This document shows positions 1 through 7,680 of a DNA stretch of 64,000 bases, in pieces. The notes below the pieces were generated by a model. It saw only the letters and a list, made by a program, of their open reading frames with translations. It made no database searches and was not told the origin of the DNA. The position numbers and the translations under genes were made by a program. Source of the stretch: an uncultured Eubacteriales bacterium (GTDB lineage: Bacteria > Bacillota > Clostridia > Oscillospirales > Acutalibacteraceae). Each line of letters opens with the position of its first letter. Position 1 is the stretch's first letter. The stretch lies in NCBI GenBank assembly GCA_934630515.1, contig CAKTVV010000009.1, positions 1-64,000 on the forward strand, read 5' to 3'.

Positions 1-462
1 GACGGCATTCTCCGCTTCCAGATATTCGATCCTTGCCTTAAGCCGAATCATTTCTTCTCGCTCTGAAGGCGTCAACTCGGCTGGTTCTATTTTCTTCTTC
101 ATTTGAGGCTCCTTGGGTGGCCGTCCTTTTCGTTGCCCGGCCAATCCCCCATACCCCTCTATTTTATACCGTTTGACCCACTGCCGCAATAGGCTGTCTT
201 CTATTCCTGATGAAAATGCTGCTTCTTTGTACGATGCTCCTGCCAGAACTTTTGCTACCAGCTCATACTTTTCTTCTACTGTCCATACCTTGCATTGCAT
301 CTTGTGTCGCAACGCATCCGGACCACAGGATTCTTCTATCCTGAACCACTTACGAATTATTTTGTGAAAGTTCCCTTCTTGTATGCCCTCTGGCGTTTCT
401 GCCCATTTCCCTTCCCGATACATTTCCACGCACATTCGCTTGTACTCATAGCTGTATTTCAT
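1..462 (-). CDS. IS3-family transposase OrfA-like DNA-binding protein (partial)
   Basis: An open frame begins at ATG 460-462 and runs off the left edge after 154 codons with no stop. The N-terminal part (MKYSYEYKRMCVEMY) and a second block at residues 59-110 (VWTVEEKYELVAKVL, then SYKEAAF and LLRQWVKRYK) look like two successive helix-turn-helix modules of the IS3/IS150 OrfA kind. A basic linker (QRKGRPPKEPQMKKK) and a leucine-zipper-like end (IRLKARIEYLEAENAV) follow, as expected before the OrfA/OrfB frameshift region. It would bind the element ends. The catalytic DDE part lies outside the window, so whether the element is intact cannot be judged. Confidence 0.8.
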   Translation of the reverse strand, partial: MKYSYEYKRMCVEMYREGKWAETPEGIQEGNFHKIIRKWFRIEESCGPDALRHKMQCKVWTVEEKYELVAKVLAGASYKEAAFSSGIEDSLLRQWVKRYKIEGYGGLAGQRKGRPPKEPQMKKKIEPAELTPSEREEMIRLKARIEYLEAENAV

Positions 463-470
463 ATAGCAAT

Positions 471-505
471 ACCCCCAATACTGGGTGTCCAGTATTGGGG
501 GTACA
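471..505 (-). mobile_element. Terminal end of the IS3-type element, a perfect hairpin
   Basis: Bases 471-484 (acccccaatactgg) and 489-502 (ccagtattgggggt) form a perfect 14-bp inverted repeat with a 4-base loop, 8 bases upstream of the transposase start codon. On the minus strand the tip reads TGTACCCCCAATACTGG, the TG start typical of IS3-family ends, so the element probably ends at about 505. That is 47 bases from the nifJ stop codon. The other end and any target duplication lie outside the window. Confidence 0.65.
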
Positions 506-551
506 GATCAAAGGGGCGGGGCGCTTTTCATTATTGCGTTATCCCAGCGGA

Positions 552-3500
552 TCAGATATTCTGACCATACAGGTCGCCCAGCCGCTGCAGATGCTCATAC
601 CGAGCCTTGGCAGTAGCCTCCGCCTTGGTGAACAGCTCCTCGGCACGCTCCGGGAAGGAACGGGTCAGAGAAGAATACCGAGCCTCATTCATGATGAAGT
701 CACGATAGTTCGTGGTGGGAGCCTTGCTGTCCATGGAGAAAGGATTCTTGCCCTCCGCCTTGTTAGCGGGGTTGAACCGGAACATATTCCAGTAGCCGCA
801 ATCCACAGCCTTCTTCATCTCCGCCTGGCAGTTGACCATGCCGCCCTTGATGGAGTGCATCTCGCAGGGAGCGTAGCCGATGACCAGCGACGGACCCGGA
901 TACGCCTCCGCCTCTGCCAGAGCCTTGATGGTCTGGTTCATGTCAGCGCCCATAGCGATCTGCGCCACATAGATATAGCCATAGCTCATGGCGATCTCCG
1001 CCAGAGACTTCTTTGCGATCGCCTTACCGGCAGCGGCAAACTGCGCCACCTGACCGATGTTGGACGCCTTGGACGCCTGACCGCCGGTGTTGGAATACAC
1101 CTCGGTATCGAACACCATCACGTTGACATCCTCGCCCTGCGCCAGCACATGATCCAGACCGCCGAAACCGATGTCATAAGCCCAGCCGTCGCCGCCAAAG
1201 ATCCAGACGGATTTCTTGGACAGATACTCCTTGTGCGTCAGAATATCCTTGCGCAGCGGGCAATCGCAATCCAGCTTCTCCAGCTCGGCGACCATCGCCT
1301 TGGCGGCATCGCCGTTGGTCTTGCCGTCGTTCAGCGTATCCAGGTACGCAGCGCAGGCGGCCTTGACGGTTTCGGGGGTTCTGTCGTCCGCCGCAAACTC
1401 CTTCACCTCGTCGATGAGGCGGCTACGGATGGCTTTCTGACCCAGATACATACCGTAGCCATGCTCGGCGTTATCCTCAAACAGAGAGTTCGCCCAAGCA
1501 GGACCGTGGCCGTTCTTATCCGTGGTATACGGAGAGGTTGCCGCAGGACCGCCCCAGATGGAGGAGCAGCCGGTGGCGTTGGAGATATACATCCGATCGC
1601 CGAACAGCTGAGTGATCAACCGGGCATAGGAGGTCTCGGCGCAGCCCGCACAGGAGCCGGAGAACTCCAGCAGCGGCTTCTTGAACTGGCTGCTGATGAC
1701 GGTAGTACCGGTGGTCTCGGGCTTCTCGGAAACCTTCTCCACGCAGTAATCGAACACATCCTGCTCCGCCAGCTGGCTCTCTTGCGCCACCATGGTCAGC
1801 GAGTTGGTCGGGCAGACGCCCACGCACACGCCGCAGCCCATGCAATCCAGCGGAGAAATTGCCAGAGTATAGGTATAGTTGGTCTTGATGACCGGCTTGG
1901 GAGCCTTCTTCATGTTGGCCGGGGCCGCAGCCACTTCCTCCTCGTTCAGAGCGAAGGGACGGATGGTGGCATGGGGGCAAACAAAAGCGCACTTATTGCA
2001 CTTGGCGCAGGTGTCGGGATTCCACTCGGGAACCATCACCGCCACACCCCGCTTCTCGTACGCAGAGGCGCCCTGCTCGAAAGTGCCGTCCACATGATCC
2101 ACGAAGGTGGACACCGGCAGGCTGTCGCCGTTCATCTTGCCCACGGGGATCATGATGTCGTCCACCTGCTTGACCAGCTTGGCGGGTCCATGCTCGGTCA
2201 CGGTCTTATCCGCATCCTTGGCATCCGCCCAGGAAGCAGGCACGTCAATCTTAACAAACGCCGTAGCGCCGGCATCGATGGCCCGCTCGTTCATCTCGAC
2301 GATCTCTTTGCCCTTCTTCATGAACTTCTGGGCTTTTTCCTTCATGTAGCCGATCGCCTCGTCCACCGGAAGCACCTTGGACAGAGCGAAGAACGCCGAC
2401 TGCAGCACAGTGTTGGTACGCTTACCCAGACCGATCTGCGCCGCCAGATCAATGGCGTTCACCGTATACAGCTGGATGTTGTTGCGGGCGATGTAGCGCT
2501 TCGCCTCGGCAGGCATATGCTCGTCCAGCTCCTCCGGCGTCCACTGGCAGTTGATCAGGAACACACCGCCGGGCTTAACGTCATTGACCATCTTATAGCC
2601 CTTGATGACATAGGACGGGTTGTGGCACGCCACGAAATCCGCCTTGTTGATATAATAGGGGCTCTTGATGGGCTGATCACCAAAGCGCAGGTGGCTGATG
2701 GTGATACCGCCGGTCTTTTTGGAGTCATACTGGAAATACGCCTGCACATACTTATCGGTGTGGTCGCCGATGATCTTGATGGAGTCCTTATTGGCGCCCA
2801 CGGTACCGTCGCCGCCCAGACCCCAGAACTTGCACTCCTTGGTGCCGGGAGCCGCCGTGTTCGGCGCCTCGGTCTCCTCCAGAGACAGCCCGGTCACATC
2901 ATCCACAATACCGATGGTGAACTGATGCTTCGGCTCCGCCTTCGTCAGCTCATGATACACCGCAAACACACTGGCGGGCGGGGTATCCTTGGAGCCCAGA
3001 CCATAACGGCCGCCGATGACCCGAATATCGCCACGGCCCTGCGTCGCCAGCGCCGTCACCACATCCATGTACAGCGGCTCGCCCAGAGAACCGGGCTCCT
3101 TGGTACGATCCAGGACGGCGATCTTCTTAACGGTAGCAGGGATCGCCGCAGCCAGCTTATCCGCACGGAACGGACGATACAGACGCACCTTGACGAGACC
3201 GACCTTTTCGCCCTGAGCGGTCAGATAGTCGATCACTTCCTCCGCCACATCACAGATGGAGCCCATCGCCACGATCACACGGTCGGCATCGGGGGCGCCG
3301 TAGTAGTTGAACAGCTGATAGTCGGTGCCCAGCTTTTCGTTGACCTTGCCCATGTACTCCTCGACAATGCCGGGAATGGCATCGTAATACTTATTGCACG
3401 CCTCACGATGCTGGAAGAAGATGTCGCCATTCTCGTGAGAGCCACGCATCACCGGGCGCTCCGGATTCAGCGCACGCTTACGGAACGCCTCCACAGCGTC

Positions 3501-4091
3501 CATATCGCACATCTCTTTCAGATCCTCATAGTCCCAGATCTGGATCTTCTGGATCTCGTGGGAGGTGCGGAAACCGTCGAAGAAGTTCAGGAACGGCACA
3601 CGTCCCTTAATAGCAGCCAGATGCGCCACGGCACCCAGATCCATCACTTCCTGCGGGTTGGTCTCCGCCAGCATGGCAAAGCCGGTCTGACGGCAGGCAT
3701 AGACATCGGAGTGGTCGCCGAAGATGTTCAGCGCATGGGTCGCCACGCAGCGGGCAGACACATGGAACACGCAGGGCAGCAGCTCGCCGGCGATCTTATA
3801 CATGTTGGGAATCATCAGCAGCAAGCCCTGAGAAGCGGTATAGGTGGTGGTCAGCGCACCGGCTGCCAGAGAGCCATGCACCGTACCGGAAGCACCCGCC
3901 TCCGACTCCATCTCCGCTACCTTTACCGTGGTACCGAAGATGTTCTTCTGCCCGGCAGCAGCCCACTGATCCACATAGTCTGCCATCGGGCTGGACGGCG
4001 TGATGGGATAGATCCCCGCCACCTCGGTGAACGCATAGGATACATGAGCCGCAGCGTTGTTACCGTCCATGGTCTTGAATTTTCTTGCCAT
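552..4091 (-). CDS. nifJ: Pyruvate:ferredoxin (flavodoxin) oxidoreductase
   Basis: Single-chain enzyme of 1179 residues, the usual length, which splits pyruvate and CoA into acetyl-CoA and CO2 and passes electrons to ferredoxin in the cytosol. The N-terminal pyruvate-binding region holds YPITPSSPMAD near residue 29. Two 4Fe-4S motifs follow (CAKCNKCAFVCP near 695 and CMGCGVCVGVCP near 750). The C-terminal thiamine-diphosphate domain carries GSCAGCAE, GDGWAYDIG near 967 and SNTGGQASK. A good ribosome site (ctcctttaa on the plus strand) precedes the ATG. It appears to be a single-gene unit with its own promoter. The IS3-type element sits just downstream in the same orientation and may have displaced the native terminator. 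Confidence 0.97.
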   Translation of the reverse strand: MARKFKTMDGNNAAAHVSYAFTEVAGIYPITPSSPMADYVDQWAAAGQKNIFGTTVKVAEMESEAGASGTVHGSLAAGALTTTYTASQGLLLMIPNMYKIAGELLPCVFHVSARCVATHALNIFGDHSDVYACRQTGFAMLAETNPQEVMDLGAVAHLAAIKGRVPFLNFFDGFRTSHEIQKIQIWDYEDLKEMCDMDAVEAFRKRALNPERPVMRGSHENGDIFFQHREACNKYYDAIPGIVEEYMGKVNEKLGTDYQLFNYYGAPDADRVIVAMGSICDVAEEVIDYLTAQGEKVGLVKVRLYRPFRADKLAAAIPATVKKIAVLDRTKEPGSLGEPLYMDVVTALATQGRGDIRVIGGRYGLGSKDTPPASVFAVYHELTKAEPKHQFTIGIVDDVTGLSLEETEAPNTAAPGTKECKFWGLGGDGTVGANKDSIKIIGDHTDKYVQAYFQYDSKKTGGITISHLRFGDQPIKSPYYINKADFVACHNPSYVIKGYKMVNDVKPGGVFLINCQWTPEELDEHMPAEAKRYIARNNIQLYTVNAIDLAAQIGLGKRTNTVLQSAFFALSKVLPVDEAIGYMKEKAQKFMKKGKEIVEMNERAIDAGATAFVKIDVPASWADAKDADKTVTEHGPAKLVKQVDDIMIPVGKMNGDSLPVSTFVDHVDGTFEQGASAYEKRGVAVMVPEWNPDTCAKCNKCAFVCPHATIRPFALNEEEVAAAPANMKKAPKPVIKTNYTYTLAISPLDCMGCGVCVGVCPTNSLTMVAQESQLAEQDVFDYCVEKVSEKPETTGTTVISSQFKKPLLEFSGSCAGCAETSYARLITQLFGDRMYISNATGCSSIWGGPAATSPYTTDKNGHGPAWANSLFEDNAEHGYGMYLGQKAIRSRLIDEVKEFAADDRTPETVKAACAAYLDTLNDGKTNGDAAKAMVAELEKLDCDCPLRKDILTHKEYLSKKSVWIFGGDGWAYDIGFGGLDHVLAQGEDVNVMVFDTEVYSNTGGQASKASNIGQVAQFAAAGKAIAKKSLAEIAMSYGYIYVAQIAMGADMNQTIKALAEAEAYPGPSLVIGYAPCEMHSIKGGMVNCQAEMKKAVDCGYWNMFRFNPANKAEGKNPFSMDSKAPTTNYRDFIMNEARYSSLTRSFPERAEELFTKAEATAKARYEHLQRLGDLYGQNI

Positions 4092-4169
4092 AGATATTGT
4101 CCTCCTTTAAGGATTGATATGAGACGCAAAGATGCAGAGGGGGCTTACCCCTCCAACATACCACTGGAT

Positions 4170-4237
4170 ATGATAGCACAAACCCGGTATAAAGTAAAGG
4201 CAAAAAACGCAAAAAATCCGCTAAAAATGCCAAAAAA
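4170..4237 (-). promoter_or_regulatory. nifJ promoter with phased A-tracts upstream
   Basis: Read on the minus strand, TTTACT (4193-4198) and TATCAT (4170-4175) are separated by 17 bases. Immediately upstream lie four A-tracts at 4202-4207, 4211-4216, 4223-4227 and 4232-4237, about one helical turn apart. This is the pattern of an UP element or intrinsically curved DNA and fits a strongly expressed gene. Confidence 0.65.
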
Positions 4238-4254
4238 CCGGGTTGGAAACATAG

Positions 4255-4281
4255 AAAAACCGGTTAGCAATGACTAACCGG
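4255..4281 (-). terminator. Terminator of the small alarmone synthetase gene
   Basis: ccggttag (4260-4267) pairs perfectly with ctaaccgg (4274-4281) across a 6-base loop. A run of five T follows on the minus strand (4255-4259). It lies 13 bases past the stop codon. Confidence 0.85.
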
Positions 4282-4293
4282 CGAATTCCTGCC

Positions 4294-4971
4294 TTAGCAC
4301 AGTTCCTTGTATATCTCCTGCATATAGCGATCCACATCCGCCAGCTCATCGGCACAGATCTTCAGCTTGATCCGGTCGATGTCTCCGGCGCCCCGCTTGG
4401 ATTTATAGATCATCTCATGCTCCAAGCTCGCCCAGGTGTCCATGGCAATGGTGCGCAGCTGCACCTCCACCGGCACCGCTGCCACCTCCGGGTCGGAGTG
4501 TACCGGCACCTCCACCACGATATGCAGACTGCGGTAGCCGTTCTCCTTGGGCTTGGCGATGTAATCGCTGACCTTCAGCACCTTCAGTCCCTCCTGCACC
4601 ATGATCAGCTCCGCCAGACGATATACATCGTCTATATAGTTGCAGATCACCCGCAAGCCGGCTACATCCCGCACATTCTCCAGTATGCCCTCCGCCGTCA
4701 GCGGAAATCCCCGGCGACGTGCCTTTTCCAAAATGCTCTCGGCGGTCTTCATGCGGCTCTCCATATGATGAATGGGGTTATGGTCGTTCTCCGCCTGAAA
4801 CCGATCATCCAAGCTCTCCAGCCGTGCCGAGATCTCCCGCAGCCCTGCCCGGTAATGGGGCATCCGCCGTGCCAGTTCCCGATACAGCTCCGCCGGCGCC
4901 TGAAACTCCTCCGGCAATGCGTCCAGACTGATCTTATAAGCCGAGTAGTGGGACTTTTTCTCTAATATCAT
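4294..4971 (-). CDS. Small alarmone synthetase (RelQ/YjbM-type (p)ppGpp synthetase)
   Basis: A protein of 225 residues holding only a RelA/SpoT synthetase domain, without HD hydrolase, TGS or ACT parts. It would transfer pyrophosphate from ATP to GTP or GDP. Diagnostic segments are DVAGLRVICNYIDDVY, the G-loop block PKENGYRSLHIVVEVP and VEVQLRTIAMDTWASLEHE. A ribosome site (GAGGAAATGCACC) precedes the ATG. It forms a single-gene unit ended by the terminator at 4255-4281. The full-length Rel enzyme at 40581-42779 would supply the hydrolase activity, so this one is probably controlled at expression or by allostery. Which subfamily (RelQ or RelP) it belongs to is not certain. Confidence 0.9.
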   Translation of the reverse strand: MILEKKSHYSAYKISLDALPEEFQAPAELYRELARRMPHYRAGLREISARLESLDDRFQAENDHNPIHHMESRMKTAESILEKARRRGFPLTAEGILENVRDVAGLRVICNYIDDVYRLAELIMVQEGLKVLKVSDYIAKPKENGYRSLHIVVEVPVHSDPEVAAVPVEVQLRTIAMDTWASLEHEMIYKSKRGAGDIDRIKLKICADELADVDRYMQEIYKELC

Positions 4972-5065
4972 GGTGCATTTCCTCTCTGTTCCTCGTCCTG
5001 TTCACTATACTACCCAGCCGTGTCCGGTTTGTTAGGAGATTGCGAACAAACTGTAAACAGGCACA

Positions 5066-5719
5066 CTATTGCGGCAACCGCCGGCGGATCTCCTGCAGCA
5101 GCGCCGCCGGGGTCCGTACCAATTCATCTGCCCCTGCCGCTTCCAGCTCCTGCCGGGAGCCGTAGCCATACAGCACCCCCACAGCAGGTAAGCCATAGGC
5201 GTGAGCCCCCTCTATATCGTAGCAGCGGTCGCCGATCATCAGCGTATTCTCCCCCGACATATCCGGATATTGTTCCCGGATATATCCGATCACCGCCGCT
5301 TTGGTGGGGCGCCGCTCGTCCAGTGTATTACCGCCCACAAAAGAAAAGTATGAATCCAGCAGAAAATGGTGCAGAATGGTGTGGGTAAATTCCTCCGGCT
5401 TGGAGGTGGCGACGAGGAGGGTATAGCCCTCCCGCTGCAGCGTCTGCAGCAACGACTCGATGCCGGGATACAGCTCGTTTTCATACAGACCCCGGTCCGC
5501 AAAATATTCCCGATAATACCCCAGCGCCTGCTGTGCCTGCTCTCCCGTCAATCCGTGGTATCGCTGAAACGAATCCGTCAGCGGCGGTCCGATATACGGG
5601 TACAGCTCCTCCCGGGATGCGGGCTCGATCCCAAATCTTTTCAGAGCGTACAGCACCGCATTGGTGATTCCCAGACCGGGATCGGTAAGAGTGCCGTCTA
5701 AATCAAATAACAGATACAT
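5066..5719 (-). CDS. HAD-superfamily hydrolase, phosphoglycolate-phosphatase-like
   Basis: About 217 residues with the HAD motifs in order: DLDGTLTD near the start (nucleophile and acid), the threonine-containing VATSKPEEF in the middle, and IGDRCYDIEGAHAYG near the end. A helical cap lies between motifs I and II, as in the PGP/Gph branch. The ATG at 5719 is preferred over one 21 bases upstream because CAGGAG sits 7 bases before it and the residues in between are not conserved-looking. Substrate unknown: phosphoglycolate, a pyrophosphate or another small phosphate ester are all possible. It has its own promoter at 5753-5781. Confidence 0.85.
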   Translation of the reverse strand: MYLLFDLDGTLTDPGLGITNAVLYALKRFGIEPASREELYPYIGPPLTDSFQRYHGLTGEQAQQALGYYREYFADRGLYENELYPGIESLLQTLQREGYTLLVATSKPEEFTHTILHHFLLDSYFSFVGGNTLDERRPTKAAVIGYIREQYPDMSGENTLMIGDRCYDIEGAHAYGLPAVGVLYGYGSRQELEAAGADELVRTPAALLQEIRRRLPQ

Positions 5720-5752
5720 ATATATACTCCTGTGCTCCATGCTTTTGCAACC

Positions 5753-5781
5753 ATTGTACCGCCGATACCGGAAAAAGGCAA
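5753..5781 (-). promoter_or_regulatory. Promoter of the HAD hydrolase gene
   Basis: On the minus strand TTGCCT (5776-5781) and TACAAT (5753-5758) are spaced by 17 bases, ending about 34 bases upstream of the chosen start codon. Confidence 0.6.
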
Positions 5782-5782
5782 G

Positions 5783-5811
5783 AAAAAGCAGCGAATTTTT
5801 CCATCCGCTGC
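5783..5811 (-). terminator. Terminator of the XRE regulator gene
   Basis: gcagcg (5788-5793) pairs with cgctgc (5806-5811), followed on the minus strand by five T (5783-5787). It lies directly downstream of the regulator's stop codon and abuts the next promoter. Confidence 0.65.
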
Positions 5812-5816
5812 ATAGA

Positions 5817-6032
5817 TCATGTCTTGCTCTGTTCCGTCAGCCCCAGAATATAATCGGCGCTCACCCGATAAAACCGGCACAGGGTCACAATGTGCCGCAG
5901 CGGGATCTCATTGATTCCGTTCTCATAGCGGGAGTAGACCTGCTGCGTCGTCCCCAGCAGCCGGGCGATGTCCGCCTGCTTCAGATCCCGATCCTCCCGC
6001 AAGCCTCGGATGACCTCATACCACTCTTTCAT
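5817..6032 (-). CDS. XRE-family transcriptional regulator
   Basis: About 71 residues, essentially one Cro/CI helix-turn-helix: KEWYEVIRGLREDRDLKQADIARLLG leads into the recognition helix TTQQVYSRYENG, and the end YRVSADYILGLTE is typical of the family. The start at 6032 is chosen because the helix-turn-helix begins there; an earlier ATG would lie across the divergent promoter region. No ligand domain is present, so it probably acts as a simple repressor, perhaps on its own promoter and the divergent small gene at 6137 through the symmetric sites at 6054-6101. Confidence 0.85.
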   Translation of the reverse strand: MKEWYEVIRGLREDRDLKQADIARLLGTTQQVYSRYENGINEIPLRHIVTLCRFYRVSADYILGLTEQSKT

Positions 6033-6051
6033 AGCATCACCGACAGTTATT

Positions 6052-6103
6052 GTAATACACCAGATTAGGAGTATTGACAAATACGCCACATCTGGTGTAT
6101 TCT
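6052..6103. promoter_or_regulatory. Overlapping divergent promoters with symmetric operator half-sites
   Basis: aatacaccagat (6054-6065) is repeated as its exact complement atctggtgtatt at 6090-6101. Between them TTGACA (6074-6079) serves as -35 for the plus strand, with TATTCT at 6098-6103 (18 bases). Its complement TTGTCA (6075-6080) serves the minus strand, with TATTAC at 6052-6057 (17 bases). Each operator half therefore covers one -10 box. The XRE protein encoded on the left arm is the obvious candidate to bind here. Confidence 0.75.
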
Positions 6104-6136
6104 GTACCGGACAGGAAATGCAAAGGAGGAAATGTG

Positions 6137-6379
6137 TTGGAGCTATTGGATACGTTGAGAAAGACTTTGGGCTGCACCTATCTTTCCGATCTCCGCTATA
6201 CCCCCTTCAATCAGTTAGCCAGGCAGGAAATGCAGCGATTGGATCTGCGGATGTTTTCCCTCACAGAACTGTCGGAGGTCGCCCAATACCTGTGCGAAAC
6301 CGCCACCGTGTTCACCGACTATACCGAGGCAGAACACTTTTTTCAGGAAAGTGTAAGCTCTTCACCCGGCTTTCTGTAA
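6137..6379 (+). CDS. Small protein of unknown function, divergent from the XRE regulator
   Basis: Unrecognised protein of about 80 residues. A strong site (AAGGAGG, ending at 6129) fits a TTG start at 6137 with 7 bases of spacing; a GTG at 6134 is possible but closer. The protein has no signal peptide or membrane segment and looks helical and soluble, with acidic and leucine-rich stretches (MELLDTLRKTLGC, LSDLRYTPFNQLARQE, FSLTELSEVAQYL). It is read from the promoter at 6074-6103. Its last 18 bases overlap the convergent 3' end of spoIVB. The link to the XRE regulator comes from the shared operator only. Confidence 0.6.
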   Translation: MELLDTLRKTLGCTYLSDLRYTPFNQLARQEMQRLDLRMFSLTELSEVAQYLCETATVFTDYTEAEHFFQESVSSSPGFL

Positions 6380-7588
6380 AGTTGTTTCGCTTTTCACCTG
6401 TCTTGCCTGTGCCAGCATCGTCTCTGCAAACACGCCGTAGCCGCTCTCCGGATCATCCACCAGCACATGGGTCACGGCGCCTGCCAGCTTGCCGTCCTGC
6501 AGGATCGGGCTGCCGCTCATGCCCTGCACCACCCCGCCGGTCTTCTCCAGCAGCACCGGGTCGGTGATGCGAATGACCATATTCCGCACTCCGGCAGCGG
6601 CGCTGGTGCGTACCTGACGGATCTCGATGGCGTATAGAGCCGGTTCCTTGCCTTCGACTGTGGTAAGGATCTGCGCCGCGCCTGTGTGTACCTCCTGCTT
6701 CATTGCCACCGGCATGGTACGTCCGCCGGCAGGATACAGAGACAATCCTCCGAACAGCCCGCAATCAGCGTTCCCCTGCAGACTGCCCAGCCGCCCCGGC
6801 TCAAAGCCACCGTTCAGCTCGCCGGGACTGCCCTTGACGCTTTTCTGTACCCCATAAATGCGTGCGGGGACGATCTCGCCGCCGGAGACGGATACCGGCG
6901 ACCCGGTGTCCGCATCGCACACCGGGTGCCCCAACCCACCGTATGCACCGGTGGACGGATCATAAAAGGTGAGCATACCGATCCCGGCGGTGCTGTCCCG
7001 CACCCAAAGTCCGGCTCTCCATCCACTGCCATCCGCCGGGCGGACAGGGGTGAACGAGGCGGTAAACTCCACCCCATCCCGCCGCACACGCAGGGTCAGC
7101 GGCCGACCACCGGAACGATTCACCAGCTTTGCCACCTCCTCGTTGGTGGTGACCGCCTGACCGTTGATGGATACGATGGTATCCCCCACCCGGATGCCGG
7201 CTGCCGCCGCCGGATTAGCTGCTCCAGCGGCGGTTGCTACATCGGACATTCCCACCACCAGCACGCCATCCATGTATAGCTTGATGCCAAAGGGGATGCC
7301 GCACACGGTCACCGAGGACATCTCCGCCATGTGTACCGTAACCGACTTCACCGGCACCACCCCCAGTAATGACAGCATCACCGGGCTGCCCAATGCTTCA
7401 CCGGACAAGGCTGCAGGCTGCGGCTCGCCCGTCGGACGGGCGGCTACCCAGCGCCCCACCGTCAGGCGGCTGCCCTCGGACACGGTGTAACTATCCGGCA
7501 GAGTGTACTGATAATAGCCCACCGCCCCCAGCGCCGCTACACACAACGCTGTCAACAGCGCAAATACGCATTTCCCCAGCGTTTTCAC
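6362..7588 (-). CDS. spoIVB: SpoIVB peptidase (S55), sporulation signalling protease
   Basis: About 408 residues: an N-terminal membrane anchor (VFALLTALCVAALGAVGYY), a PDZ domain (MSDVATAAGAANPAAAAGIRVGDTI region) and a C-terminal S55 serine protease domain. The catalytic His lies in GGLGHPV and the Ser in VVQGMSGSPILQDGK. In Bacillus it is secreted from the forespore to cut SpoIVFA and so allow activation of sigma-K. GTG 7588 is favoured over TTG 7594 because AGGGGG sits about 8 bases upstream. The gene usually neighbours spo0A; here it does not, within the window. It marks the organism as a spore former or a descendant of one. Confidence 0.93.
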   Translation of the reverse strand: MKTLGKCVFALLTALCVAALGAVGYYQYTLPDSYTVSEGSRLTVGRWVAARPTGEPQPAALSGEALGSPVMLSLLGVVPVKSVTVHMAEMSSVTVCGIPFGIKLYMDGVLVVGMSDVATAAGAANPAAAAGIRVGDTIVSINGQAVTTNEEVAKLVNRSGGRPLTLRVRRDGVEFTASFTPVRPADGSGWRAGLWVRDSTAGIGMLTFYDPSTGAYGGLGHPVCDADTGSPVSVSGGEIVPARIYGVQKSVKGSPGELNGGFEPGRLGSLQGNADCGLFGGLSLYPAGGRTMPVAMKQEVHTGAAQILTTVEGKEPALYAIEIRQVRTSAAAGVRNMVIRITDPVLLEKTGGVVQGMSGSPILQDGKLAGAVTHVLVDDPESGYGVFAETMLAQARQVKSETTLQKAG

Positions 7589-7612
7589 CCGCAATTCCCC
7601 CTCTATACATGC

Positions 7613-7646
7613 AAAAAAGTCCTGCCTCGTTAGTATGAGGCAGGAC
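7613..7646 (-). terminator. Terminator between the esterase gene and spoIVB
   Basis: gtcctgcctc (7619-7628) and gaggcaggac (7637-7646) form a perfect 10-bp stem with an 8-base loop. Six T follow on the minus strand (7613-7618). It ends the transcript of the genes to its right. Confidence 0.9.
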
Positions 7647-7680
7647 CTTCTGTTTATACGCTGCAGGATTTAGAAAGCCG

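Noticed and set aside
495..4277. A plus-strand frame of 1260 codons opposite nifJ
   Set aside because: Mirror of nifJ caused by biased codon use in GC-rich DNA; it has no ribosome site and its product is low-complexity His/Leu/Arg-rich.
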